A stretch of 64,000 bases of DNA, from assembly GCF_000208925.1 (NCBI RefSeq), contig NW_001914888.1, positions 39,316 through 103,315 on the forward strand, read 5' to 3'. A model generated the notes under the pieces. That model was not told the DNA's origin. It ran no database searches and saw only the letters and a program-made list of their open reading frames with translations. The position numbers and the translations under genes are program-made. Every line of letters starts with the position of its first letter. The stretch's first letter is position 1. The DNA is from Entamoeba histolytica HM-1:IMSS (taxonomy: Eukaryota; Evosea; Mastigamoebida; Endamoebidae). Shown piece by piece: positions 29,982 to 41,100 of this stretch.

Positions 29982-31454
29982 ATGTCGTTGCTTGGACAAT
30001 TACTTGATTTATATTGTCAAGGGAAGTTATGTATTTATTGTGTTGCAAGGTTTTCATTTAGAATAGGAGAACGATATTACTCACAAAGTATGGAAGATAT
30101 TATAAATAATTTGTTTCAGGCAGAAAAAAGAGAGGTTGTTCATCCAAAGACTAATTGTGTTATTTGTTTTAATATGTCTATTTATTTTCAAAGTGATGAA
30201 ATAGTTGAACGAATACATGAAGCATTAAAAGAATCAGGACATATTTATGAAGGAACATTTTATATTAATACATCATTTCCACAAGCTATTTTTGTTAGAG
30301 AAATGGCATTATGTAGATATATAACAAGAACATTTCCATCAAAGAATTATTCTCCTTTTAGGTTAAAAGATACATTAAGATTTATTTTAATGACTAAAAT
30401 TAAAGACTGGAAATGTGAATTGGAATCACCATTAAAATTAACAATTGAATTTACCCATCAACAATTAAGAGAAGATGGTGATAAACTTATTGAAATATCA
30501 GTTGGAAAAAAGAGAAAAAGAATGGAAACATTAACATCAACAATAGCAATGAATATTATTGAAAATATCCCTTTAAAAATATTTGAAGAATCATTTACTA
30601 TTCCACCTACTAGAAATGAAGAAGATCCAGGAACATATAAGTTTATATTTGAAAGAGATTATATTTATGTTGGTGGAAGATATAGAAAATATTCAAGACA
30701 ATTAAGTCAATCACAATGGATTATTCAAGGAAAAGAAATGCATGAACATTCAATTACAAAAGAAATAGGAGAGGTATTAAAGAAATATTTTGAATGTGAT
30801 GAATATTTTATGATTGCATCTGGAAGAGAAGATGTTGATGTTAGAATGTTAGGAAATGGAAGACCATTTGTTTTTGAATTACATAATCCAAGAAAAGTTA
30901 CATTACCAATAGAGTTATATGCTCAAATACAAGAAGAAATTAATAAATCACCAGCAATTCAAGTAATGCATCTTCAACCAATAGAAGCTAAAGATGTTGA
31001 TATAATTAAAAAAGGAGAAAGAGAAAAAAGAAAAAGATATTTAGCATTAATATGGGCAGAATCAATGAAAGAATTAAAAATAAAAGATTTATTAATTCAA
31101 CAAAAAACACCTATTAGAGTATTACATAGAAGATCATTATTAACAAGAGAAAGAATGATATATTCATTAGAATTACATCCAATTGATGGACATTTTGGAT
31201 TATTAGAATTAGAAACACAAGCAGGTACTTATATTAAAGAATTTGTACATGGAGACTTAGGTAGAACAACACCAAATATTATAGAATTATTAGGGTGTAA
31301 TGCAGATATATTATCATTAGATGTTGTTGAAGTTTTACTTGATTTTCCAAAAGAATGTAGACCAGAAAAATTAAGACCTGTTACATTTGATATTCCACCA
31401 TTTATTACATTAAATGAACAACAAAAACAAAAGTGTAAAGAAATTATTAATTAA
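29982..31454 (+). CDS. PUS10: tRNA pseudouridine synthase PUS10
   Basis: 490 residues in one exon. The N-terminus has the paired-cysteine zinc site of PUS10 (CIYCVARF and CVICFN). The middle matches its THUMP-like region. The catalytic block is GREDVDVRMLGNGRPF at about 281-296, whose Asp is the family nucleophile. The C-terminal motif ETQAGTYIKEFVHGDLGRT is also typical. PUS10 makes pseudouridine 54/55 in tRNA in archaea and eukaryotes. It starts 114 bases after the RapGAP gene, on the same strand. Confidence 0.93.
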   Translation: MSLLGQLLDLYCQGKLCIYCVARFSFRIGERYYSQSMEDIINNLFQAEKREVVHPKTNCVICFNMSIYFQSDEIVERIHEALKESGHIYEGTFYINTSFPQAIFVREMALCRYITRTFPSKNYSPFRLKDTLRFILMTKIKDWKCELESPLKLTIEFTHQQLREDGDKLIEISVGKKRKRMETLTSTIAMNIIENIPLKIFEESFTIPPTRNEEDPGTYKFIFERDYIYVGGRYRKYSRQLSQSQWIIQGKEMHEHSITKEIGEVLKKYFECDEYFMIASGREDVDVRMLGNGRPFVFELHNPRKVTLPIELYAQIQEEINKSPAIQVMHLQPIEAKDVDIIKKGEREKRKRYLALIWAESMKELKIKDLLIQQKTPIRVLHRRSLLTRERMIYSLELHPIDGHFGLLELETQAGTYIKEFVHGDLGRTTPNIIELLGCNADILSLDVVEVLLDFPKECRPEKLRPVTFDIPPFITLNEQQKQKCKEIIN

Positions 31455-31497
31455 ATTCACGTTATCTCTTTTTTTTTAAATAAGTTATTTTGGTTAA

Positions 31498-32133
31498 TTA
31501 AGAAATAAAAACTCGTTTTTGGATAGGAGGGGAAGAGAAAGAAACATTAATAAATCCTGCAAGAAGAAGAATTAATGAAGAAAAGAAACTACACCAAAAT
31601 CCCCATGAAACTTCAACCAATGATCCACTTGTTGCTTCAGTTAATTTTTGTGTATCTTTAAAGAATATGAACATAAAGATATTTAATGAAACAAAATTAA
31701 TAAAGAATGATAAAATACTTAAATATTTTAAATTTTGTGGAAGAACAAAACAAATACATTTACGTTTATTCATTTGAGAACAATCAAATAGAATTGAAAT
31801 GATAGTAATAATTAATGTAATAAATAATAAAATACTTGTTATATAATCTAATTGTTGTGAATATTTATTTAAAATATTTATTTAAAATATCAAACTAGCA
31901 ACTTGAAAAACTGTATCGTCCCAAACATGTGTTAAAACACATGAATGTTGTAATGAAATACCATTAAGTGGTGGAAAAATTGAATTACACATTGCTTCTT
32001 CTTTGAGATAATCTTTATTTTCAACCCATGGTAAGAAGAAAGAAAGTGTATTAAGGACAAATGCAATTATTGAAAAACAAGCACAAAGAAGAGCAACTAA
32101 ATTGTACCTTGTTATAACAGAGAATAAACCCAT
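31498..32133 (-). CDS. Four-pass membrane protein (claudin/tetraspan-like)
   Basis: Exons 32133-31896 and 31847-31498 give 195 residues. The 48-base intron starts GTTTGA and ends AATTAG. Four hydrophobic helices appear only after splicing: NLVALLCACFSIIAFVLN, then YITSILLFITLIITIISILF across the junction, LSILSFFINFVSLNIFMF, and FWCSFFSSLILLLAGFI. The first loop has Trp and two Cys, as in claudin-type folds. Related four-pass proteins are common in Entamoeba but their role is not known to me. Confidence 0.75.
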
Positions 32134-32216
32134 TGTTTCTTTCTAATTTATTAGTTTTCTTTTTTTTTGTTATTAATATTTTTAGTTTTTAAAAGAATAA
32201 AAAAAAATAGAAAGAT

Positions 32217-33203
32217 TCAGTTAAATGGATATTTAAAATCAGGATTTGGAATAAATAAATCATTATCAAACACAAATGAAATTTGATGAATTTTTAACCA
32301 TTCATCAATTTCTGCTTTTTGGTTTGTAGAAGATACTTTATCGTGAGGGTTTTCATTTAATAAAATAACAGCATGTTTTGACATGGCATATTCAATGCTA
32401 TAATTACTTGTAGAAATATTTGTTGATGTAACTATTTTTTTTTTAATTAGTTTATTTAAGCTTTTATTTGGAGGAGTTGTGTTTTGTTTCTTAAGAGTTT
32501 GTAAGACTCTTGAATCAAGAATGGTTGTCACCTCATAATTTTTCTTCTCATAATAATCAATGGCATTAAGAAGAAGAGTAATTTCAAATGTATTTCCTTG
32601 GCTTTTATAATAAGCAACATTAGCACCATCAATAATAATTCGTTTTCTTAAATCGTCAGTAAGTATAACCCCAACAGCACTTAAGGGAAATGCCATTTCT
32701 TGGATTCCATTCTCAACAATTAATCCATCAACCATATGATCTCCACATTTACATTTAATTGGTTTAGGTAAAACACCAATACAATAGATTAATCCACCAT
32801 TAATACTTGGACAAACAACAGTTGTTGATTGAAGAACAGCTTCTTCATCATATACTACATGTCTATATTCTTCTGGGCTAAGCTCTCCCTCATCACCATT
32901 TGGTTTTCTTGGAACACTTGATAATTTACCTATTTTTGATGCAGGTAATGTTTTACGAGATGTTTTTGTATCAGTGTGATAAAACTTAATTGTCCAAAAT
33001 ACTGAGTTGTGTTCATAACTATAATTGAATGGACATCGGTTTTCTTGTTTCATTGAATCAACATACCCATATGAAAATCCACCTTTTGTTCGTGGAACAA
33101 TTACAAGTTCTTCACGTTGAAAGGAATGTGAAATGTCAAATATAATTCTTAAGTAATCATTGTCATCAATATCATCAGTAATCAAATGATGAAGTGTTTT
33201 CAT
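32217..33203 (-). CDS. NYN/Zc3h12a-type ribonuclease domain protein
   Basis: 328 residues from the ATG at 33203; the open frame runs further upstream without an ATG. Residues about 195-315 form a NYN (PIN-like) domain of the Zc3h12a/Regnase type. It opens RIIIDGANVAYYKSQGN (first catalytic Asp in DGANV) and ends with acidic residues in VFDNDLFIP. Proteins of this fold cleave RNA stem-loops or tRNA. The N-terminal 190 residues are not recognised, though they hold a possible metal site (CKCGDH). There is no CCCH zinc finger, unlike animal Regnases. It lies 75 bases below a small gene on the same strand. Confidence 0.8.
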   Translation of the reverse strand: MKTLHHLITDDIDDNDYLRIIFDISHSFQREELVIVPRTKGGFSYGYVDSMKQENRCPFNYSYEHNSVFWTIKFYHTDTKTSRKTLPASKIGKLSSVPRKPNGDEGELSPEEYRHVVYDEEAVLQSTTVVCPSINGGLIYCIGVLPKPIKCKCGDHMVDGLIVENGIQEMAFPLSAVGVILTDDLRKRIIIDGANVAYYKSQGNTFEITLLLNAIDYYEKKNYEVTTILDSRVLQTLKKQNTTPPNKSLNKLIKKKIVTSTNISTSNYSIEYAMSKHAVILLNENPHDKVSSTNQKAEIDEWLKIHQISFVFDNDLFIPNPDFKYPFN

Positions 33204-33278
33204 ATTACCTGTTTTTAAGTTTTTTCTTTGGTTTTTTTTATTTTTCAAAATTCAAAATAAATTTTACAAAAAATTAAC

Positions 33279-33509
33279 TTATTCTTCTGTAGGATTTAGT
33301 GGAGGAAATGATTCTAAAGATTCATTGATATCTTTTAATGATAAGTACAAATCATTTTTGTTTCTACTTAATGCTTCTTCTATGAATTGGAGTGGCATTT
33401 TTTTATTAAAATGCATCTGGATAGCCAAAAGTAATTCATAAGGATAGTTAATTTCTGTTTGACCTGACTGAGATATGTATTGATGAAAAACATTATCAAG
33501 AGATGACAT
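33279..33509 (-). CDS. Small unrecognised helical protein, 76 residues
   Basis: A complete frame with its own ATG (33509) and TAA, close upstream of the NYN nuclease gene. The sequence is mostly helical (YELLLAIQMHFN and FIEEALSRNKNDL, spaced a bit like a UBA/CUE-type bundle). I looked for an intron joining it to the next gene and found no GTTTG donor near its end, so I keep it separate. Confidence 0.5.
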   Translation of the reverse strand: MSSLDNVFHQYISQSGQTEINYPYELLLAIQMHFNKKMPLQFIEEALSRNKNDLYLSLKDINESLESFPPLNPTEE

Positions 33510-33692
33510 TAGAGTAAATAAGTTAGAAAATAGATAGATTAAATACTAATTAGTGATGACTTTGTGATTATTTATTTTCACTGAGATTAATAAAATGAAA
33601 GGAAAGTGAAATAAAATAGGTTGTGCTTAGTGATTGAAAAAAGGAACTTAAAAAAAAAGATAAAACTAAAAATAAAAGAAATTAAAAAAAGT

Positions 33693-35588
33693 ATGTTCGT
33701 ATTTGTTCCTAAAGATGCATTAGCCCAACAATTTACTGCCGCTAGATTAGACATGATACGACCAAAACTAACATGGGCATCTATTGATGTTTTTAGAAAA
33801 AGAAGTGTTACAATATATAGTTATGATGACAAACCATTAGAAATACGTAATTTATATGAGATTCCAGAAAACACAAAGTATTATATTAACACTGAATATG
33901 AGTCTTTAATTAACAAAACTAAACAACATTATAGATATGACTTAAATAGAAGTGGAAAAGAATTGACTGTGTCGAGTGAATTTTATGATAACAATCATGT
34001 TTTTGAAATACAAACCATACCCAATGAATATCATGTATTTCATTCACAAGCAAAAATAAGTAATACAACAACAGAAGGAATGGTTTATTTAACATCAGAA
34101 CGATTTATGTTTATTCCTCAGTTTCTTCAAATGCCACATTTTATGAATAATCAAGGAATTAAAATGGATTATATGTATTTAATCAAAACCCAATTAATTG
34201 AATCTATGACACTTAATGGGACAAGTATTGTATTAAGCATGAACCCATTTTATCATCCTGACTTACCGTCAACTATTGAATTAACATTCACTTCACAACC
34301 ATTAGTATTATCATTTATGAGTTCATTACGTTCAATACGGTTTGAAGATGGAGGTGAATCACCACTACATAAATTATCAGTAAATGGGGAAAATATTAGA
34401 AATAGCCATGAACGAGTTGATGGAATATATAATCCAATAGTTGAATTGTCACGACAAGGAATGGAAGAGATGTACATGATCAGTGATGTTAATGCACATT
34501 TTAAAGTATGTCCAACTTATCCATCAGTTCTTGTTGTACCTATTGAAATGAATGAAAGAATGATGGTAAATATAGCATGTTTTAGGTCAAAAGGAAGAAT
34601 CCCATTAGTAACATATTATAATAAGAAGACTGGTGCAGCATTATTTAGGTCATCACAGCCATTAGTCGCAACTACATTTGCGTTTGGAGTATTTAAGAAA
34701 TCAGAAAGTATTGACGACCAAAATTATATTACTCATATTCGATGTGATGGAAGAGATGATAAATCAGTATTAATAGTATTAGATTGTAGAGCTATGGCAA
34801 ATGCAGTTGCAAATAGGTTAAGTGGAGGAGGCACTGAAAGTAGTGGGTCTTATAAAAATTGTATTATTGACCATTTAAATTTACCTAATATACATGTTGT
34901 ATTTTCTGCATACCAAAAAATGATAAATGGTATAATAAATAGAAGTAAAAAAGAAGTGTCACAATTTTATACTAGTGTTGGAGAATGGATTGACATTTTA
35001 CAAATAATTAATGAAAGTATTTGTAAAACATGTGACTTATTAAAAAATGGAAATAGAGTATTAGTTCATTGTAGTGATGGATGGGATAGAACGCCACAAA
35101 TTTCATCTTTATCAAGAATTTGTTTAGATCCTTATCATCGAACTATAGAAGGGTTTTTAGGTTTGATTGAATATGAATGGATTATGTTAGGACATAAGTT
35201 CCAGTCTCGTTTAAGAAATCAAACAAAAGAAAATTCCCCTATCTTTATTCAATTCTTAGAAATTGTTGTAATGTTAATTAAGAAATATCCAAACGCATTT
35301 GAGTTTACACCATTATTAATAAAGGACCTTGCTGTAGAAAGTGTTTGTCCAACAACAGGAACATTTCTTTATAACTGTGAAAAAGAAAGAAGAAAATATG
35401 ATGTTTGTACAACAAGAATGTCATTTTTCCAACACATAATACAAAACAAAACTGTTTATATAAATCCAAATGCCACATTAAAGAAATATAATGAAATTGA
35501 AACAAAATTTGAAGTCTTTGAATATAGAATATGGAATGAATATTACTTAAGAGAATTTGATCAAATATGTATCTCACCTCAAAAATAA
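33693..35588 (+). CDS. Myotubularin-family phosphoinositide 3-phosphatase
   Basis: 631 residues from the ATG at 33693; the open frame extends upstream without an ATG. Residues about 70-220 are a PH-GRAM-like domain. The phosphatase domain follows, with RIPLVTYYNKKTGAALFRSS, typical of myotubularins, and the active site VHCSDGWDRT at about 457-466 (Cys and Arg of CX5R both present). It should therefore be catalytically active on PI3P or PI(3,5)P2 on endosomes. It ends soon after the core domain, with no FYVE or coiled-coil tail. Confidence 0.93.
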   Translation: MFVFVPKDALAQQFTAARLDMIRPKLTWASIDVFRKRSVTIYSYDDKPLEIRNLYEIPENTKYYINTEYESLINKTKQHYRYDLNRSGKELTVSSEFYDNNHVFEIQTIPNEYHVFHSQAKISNTTTEGMVYLTSERFMFIPQFLQMPHFMNNQGIKMDYMYLIKTQLIESMTLNGTSIVLSMNPFYHPDLPSTIELTFTSQPLVLSFMSSLRSIRFEDGGESPLHKLSVNGENIRNSHERVDGIYNPIVELSRQGMEEMYMISDVNAHFKVCPTYPSVLVVPIEMNERMMVNIACFRSKGRIPLVTYYNKKTGAALFRSSQPLVATTFAFGVFKKSESIDDQNYITHIRCDGRDDKSVLIVLDCRAMANAVANRLSGGGTESSGSYKNCIIDHLNLPNIHVVFSAYQKMINGIINRSKKEVSQFYTSVGEWIDILQIINESICKTCDLLKNGNRVLVHCSDGWDRTPQISSLSRICLDPYHRTIEGFLGLIEYEWIMLGHKFQSRLRNQTKENSPIFIQFLEIVVMLIKKYPNAFEFTPLLIKDLAVESVCPTTGTFLYNCEKERRKYDVCTTRMSFFQHIIQNKTVYINPNATLKKYNEIETKFEVFEYRIWNEYYLREFDQICISPQK

Positions 35589-36444
35589 TTTACGATGTAT
35601 TAAAAGTAAATAATATTTATTAATTATATTCTTTTTTATATAATATAAAAATAAAAAAAGAATAATTATTTATTGATTGAATATGAATTATCCTTTTTTT
35701 TTATTAAATTTATTTTCGTTTTATTTTTGCATAAATTAATATTCGTCTTAATATTTTTATAAGTATGTATTTAGCTACTACTTTATATTTTGTTATTTTA
35801 TCTCATTATTCCTTTTCATATTGTTTTCAATATATCAATCATTTTCATTCTTTTTATAATCCTGACTACTCAGACTATTTCATTAATTCTAATTATTGTC
35901 TTATCTGTTTGCAGATTCATCATTTGCTCTTTCATTTATAATTTATGTTGAACTACAATAGTCTTATTGTTGTTGTTTTGAATTAAAACAAGATTTTTTA
36001 GTCTATGTTAAAACCATAAAATTGATTATTTAGGTAAAAATAAAATTTGGAATGTCTTGTTTTGTAACAAACCTTTTTTAGATATTAAAAATATTGCAAA
36101 AGAAATGAATGGAGAAGATTCATCACTGATCTCATCTTGAAATTATTAAATAAACGTAACGAAAAGTTATTGTGTGATTCAAAGAAAATGAAAAGATAAA
36201 ATCTTTTTGTCTCATGGGATGGAGAATAATTCAGACTATATCAAACAAGAAGATAAAAGAAGAAGAGAAAAGAAGCCAAAAAAAGAAATATTTAAATAAC
36301 ATAAGACAATAACCCAAAAAAGGTTTGTATCAAAACCAATGAAAGAATAGTCGTAAACTCCGTCAAAATAATCACAAAAGATATAAAATATTTATTACAA
36401 TATATAAATTGTTTGGTTCACGGAACTAGAATAAATATACATTA
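35589..36444 (+). other. AT-rich intergenic stretch
   Basis: About 850 bases between two same-strand genes. No coding frame, repeat or RNA gene seen. The last 100 or so bases should hold the promoter of the secreted protein at 36445. Confidence 0.45.
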
Positions 36445-37641
36445 ATGGGTAAGATAGTAATATTAATTTATTTATCTTGCATTATTTCATGTGTTACAGC
36501 GGAACTTTATACTTTTGATGATTTTGAATTATTTTCAGAAATAGAATATCAAGTAGATCTTTCAAGTTATGTTGATGAAGAAAAGGATGAAGAAGCTCTT
36601 GATGTATTTATGAACCTATTTGAAGTAAATGATTTTATGTTAGAAGATGATGGATTTTTTGGTGACTTGTGGAATGGAGCTAAGAAGATGGCAGGAGATG
36701 CTGTTAATGCTATCAAAGAAACAGCAACAAAAGTAATTGAAAAGGGAACTAAATTTATGGCAGAAAATGGAGAAAAAATTTCAAAAGTACTTGATAAAGT
36801 GGGAGACGTTGCCGGATTTGTTGGCAATAAGATTGTTGGTCCACTTTCTAATGTGGCAGCAGCAGTTGGACCAGTATTTGGACCAATTGGTGTGTCTATT
36901 GCTGGAGGATTAAAAACAGCTACAGGTATCCTTAAAGGAGTTGAAGTTGGAGCACGTGCTGCTGCAGGTGCAACAAGAACTGTTACAGAATTTTCTAAAA
37001 ATTATCAAAGTGGAGGTGGAACACCAGAAGAAAGAATGAAACGAGCCACTGGAAAGGCATGGGAAAAATTAAAAGATGAAGGAAAGAAATTTATTGCAAA
37101 TGAAGCAGGTAATTTAGCAGGAAAGGTTGCTGGTAAATTTGGAGGAAAGTTAATGTCGGGTGCAGGAAAATTAATTGATAAAGGAATAGGAAAAGCGTCT
37201 AAATATATTGGAAAAGGTACGTCTGAATGGCTTGGCAATAAGGCTAAAAATTTTATGCAAAACAAAATAGAAGAAGGTGTTGACAAAGTTAAAGATAAAG
37301 TAACTAACAAACTTGGAGATGCTATGGGAGTTGACCCTTCTACTGGAGTACTCAGTATTGATAAAATTAAAGAAAAAATACAGAAAGGAAAAGACATGTA
37401 TAAAAAAGGGAAAGATATAATTAATAAAGGGAAGAAGAAAGTTCTTAGACTAGAAAAGAATAAGAGACTTAAATCAAAAAAAAGTAATCTACAAAATACC
37501 AAATCAAAAAAATTATCATCACCAAAAAGAAATACTAAACCAAAAAGAAATACTAAACCAAAAAGAAATACTAAACCAAGACATTCTCCAAAAAGAAGAC
37601 AAACAAATAAACAAAGTAATTCACAAAAGAAGAAAAAATAA
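36445..37641 (+). CDS. Secreted protein with amphipathic Gly/Ala core and Lys-rich tail
   Basis: 398 residues in one exon. A signal peptide (VILIYLSCIISCVTAE) is followed by an acidic pro-like segment (DLSSYVDEEKDEEALD). A Gly/Ala-rich region (about 70-290) holds amphipathic and partly hydrophobic helices, such as GPLSNVAAAVGPVFGPIGVS. The tail is Lys/Arg/Ser-rich with three near-identical KRNTKP units. There are no cysteines after the signal. No known family is recognised; the long hydrophobic Gly/Ala stretch suggests contact with membranes but is not proof. Codon use and composition differ from the neighbours (more Gly and Ala). Confidence 0.75.
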   Translation: MGKIVILIYLSCIISCVTAELYTFDDFELFSEIEYQVDLSSYVDEEKDEEALDVFMNLFEVNDFMLEDDGFFGDLWNGAKKMAGDAVNAIKETATKVIEKGTKFMAENGEKISKVLDKVGDVAGFVGNKIVGPLSNVAAAVGPVFGPIGVSIAGGLKTATGILKGVEVGARAAAGATRTVTEFSKNYQSGGGTPEERMKRATGKAWEKLKDEGKKFIANEAGNLAGKVAGKFGGKLMSGAGKLIDKGIGKASKYIGKGTSEWLGNKAKNFMQNKIEEGVDKVKDKVTNKLGDAMGVDPSTGVLSIDKIKEKIQKGKDMYKKGKDIINKGKKKVLRLEKNKRLKSKKSNLQNTKSKKLSSPKRNTKPKRNTKPKRNTKPRHSPKRRQTNKQSNSQKKKK

Positions 37642-38123
37642 ATGTTTAATTCATTTTTCAATCTTAGTTAAATTTATCTTTTAAGTAGATGAAAAATAAC
37701 TTTTAAAAAAGTCAATTTAAAGAAAAATAAGAAAATTTTTATAAAAGTTAATGAGTTATTAGCAAAAAACCATAATTTTATCAAACGAATGTGAATAAAA
37801 TCAACAGTTTGTTTCAATTAAAACATCAAAAAGAAGTAATTCACTTAAATAGTAAAAGTACAATACAAACTAATAACAAAACATTAAAAATAAGATTGTC
37901 ATTAGTTATACAGGCATTACTAATTATTTTAAAAAGAATTAATAAATACTTTGAATAAAACATAAAATTTAACATACAACTATTAATATATTCAAAAAAA
38001 AGAATATATAATTTTTTTAAATAAGAAGAAAAAAAGAATGAAAATTATAATTTATCATTTTATGTATAAAACTTAAATTTCAAAAATGAATTTTCAATTA
38101 ACTTAGAAAGATTAATTGATTAA
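37642..38123 (+). other. Convergent AT-rich intergenic region
   Basis: About 480 bases between the ends of two convergent genes; nothing but AT-rich DNA and probable 3' ends. Confidence 0.45.
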
Positions 38124-41100
38124 TTAATTCTCATCGCTTGAGCTATGAGAAACTGACTGACTCTTTGGTTTTTGTTCATTTTCATCCACTTGTGAAACAG
38201 GATTATTAGATGGCATTGAGTCATTAACATTAGACAAAGTATCATTTCCCATTCCTTTTTTGATGTTTTCAACATTAAAAGCATATTTAATATCTTCACC
38301 CCAAGATTCAATAGTTTTTAAGATATCAATAAATGAAGGTCTATCTTCTGGGTTTTGAGACCAACATTTAGTTGTTAATTCCCAATAGTTTTCTGGAATA
38401 CCATCAGGTTTTTCTAATCTATTACCTTCAATAACAAATTGTGGAATCATCCATGGTTGATTAAATCTTTCATCTCCGTCATATGCATTCTTTTCAATAA
38501 AAGTTTCATATAACACAATACCATAAGCATATACATCAACTGGATATGAATAATCAGTAGAATTATTAAGACATTCTGGTGGCATATAAGTAGGTGTTCC
38601 AATACCTTGTGATAATTCTTTAACGCTCAAACTTCTTTCAGAAATATTTCTACAAGTACCAAAATCAGTTAATTTAGCACAAACTGGTGAATGAGGATTT
38701 AATGAGAAAATTAATAAATTTTCACCTTTAACATCTCTATGAAGAATTTGGTTTTGATGAAGATAAGATAATGCAACAGCCATATCATCTAAGAACTTTA
38801 TTTTTAATTGGTAACTAATTTTTTGTTTATCCCAAACTTTACTCATTGACCCATATTCTGCAAATTCTGTAACAATAGCAATTTCTCCTTCGGTATATAC
38901 TGCTCCAATCAATTCTACAACACAAATATGTCTTAATTGAGTCATCATAGATACTTCATGATTAAATTCTTTTTCTTGTTCTTGTGTTAAATTTCTTGCT
39001 TTCATCTTTTTAATAGCAACTTCTCTTCCTCTATAAGTTCCTCTAAATACCATACCAAAAGCACCTTCTCCAATTGGTGGCATAACTGGTTTAAGTTCAG
39101 TATGGTCTAATTTCAATGATAAATCAGACTCTGTAAGAATAGTAAATTTGGCAGTTTCTTTATTTTGATCATCAACATCCATAGCAGAAATACCAATATT
39201 ATCACTAATAGTACAAGTACATAATATTTTAATCTTAAATGTAACAGGAATAGCAGTTCCTGGTTTTAATGTTGCACTTTTTGGATTAATTTCTAATTCA
39301 TATCTATGAGATGGAGTAAAATGAAATTCATAATAATATTCTTTCTTTGACATATTAGCTAAATTAACTGTTTCTTCATACTCTTGATCAACAATTGCTT
39401 TACTCTTTTGTAGGTTAAATGTTAATTCCCATTTATCTGTTTTCAATGGGAAATTTTCATTATCTGCTCCAAGAAGCATTAATTCAAGATCTGATGAGAC
39501 ATGATATGGCTTAATAGCTTTAGACTCATCCTTAGCTGTTTTCTTTCTTCTCCACCAAACAATACCAATAATAATAATAATGATAACAATAATGAGAATA
39601 ATTCCTACTATGACTAATGGAATAATTAATGCCCAATTGGTTTTTGAACAAGCCATTGCATCTGAATCTAAATGATATCCATCTTCACATGTAGTACATT
39701 TATTTCCTGAACAAGCAATACAATGTTCTAACTCATTACATGGAGCACATTTACCACTTTTAACATATTCTTGTTCACTAGGACATGATGTACAAATTGG
39801 CATTTGATTAGCTGAACTATATTGACAAGTCTTACATTCAGACGGACATAAACTACAATTATATGCATTTTCATCATCTAAATTAATCCAATATCCATTA
39901 TTACATGTGACACACCCTGTAGGACCAGCTATACAAGTCGAATTAATTTCACTTTGACTTCTACATAACTTTTCACTCTCATTATGTCTATAATATCCCT
40001 CAGCACATGACAAACATATTGAATTTGAGACATTACTAGTAACTTCATCTAAGCTACTATTAGTAGCCGTTGTATTTTTCGAGTCATCAATAGTACATGT
40101 GGCACAAGAAGAATCACATTTTAAACAACTCTGACTACTACTGTTGTCTTTTGTATAAATAAAGTATCCATCTTCACATTCAGTACAATAACCCATTTCT
40201 GCACGTTTACATGAGCTTGGTTTTTGTTCACAATAATACATATCATTGTCATTTGAAGTTGTATTTTTGGCTAGAACATAATCATTAATACACGCAGAGC
40301 AATTATATTCTTCACCATCACAAAGTTTACAATATTTATTACATTGACTACATATTTGTTCATTTTTTCTAACAAAATATCCAGGTTGTTTTAAACCTTC
40401 CTCACTAAGATCATTAAAACATTCTTTACATCCTGCTTGATCAGCCAATGAACAATTACCATCTTTTTTGATACACTCACTATTATCCTGTGAGAAATAA
40501 TAGCCATCAGCACATGACAAACAATGACTTGGATTTTGAACACAAGTCCCACAGTTTTGTGAACATTCTATACAATCAAGGTCTTTATTAAAGAAGTAAT
40601 GAGACTCACACTCTAAACAACCGTATGTGGGTGTTCCTTCAGCACAATGTATATCTGTTTTATTATAACATTTACCTTTATGAATAGTGAAATTCTCATT
40701 ACAAATTGTACATACTGACAAATTATTTTCTTGGTAACATGTTTTACAATTCTCATCTTCACATGCAACACAATCACCTTTTTCTATTCTATACCCATCT
40801 TCACAAAGTTCACAATGATCTTCCTTAAGATAGTCTTTTTTGCAATGTTTAATTGGCTCACACCAATATTTTGAGGAATCACTGACTAATATTGTTTTGT
40901 TAGTGCATTGGAAACAATTATTTTCCTCAGTACACAATGCACAATTATCAGAACAGCTCTGACAAGTCTTTGAACTTATATTAAAATATTTTCCATTACC
41001 ACATCTTCCACAAGCCTCATTATTCTCAGCAAGTGAGCAATCAATACACGTTGTTTGATCATTAGATAGATACAGTTGTTTACCATCAGTGGTTTTACCA

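Noticed and set aside
37005..37661. Open frame of 218 codons on the minus strand, rich in Phe, Leu and Ser
   Set aside because: It lies entirely antisense to the secreted protein at 36445-37641, starts in the K-rich tail and has the composition expected from the complement of a Lys/Gly/Ala-rich gene.
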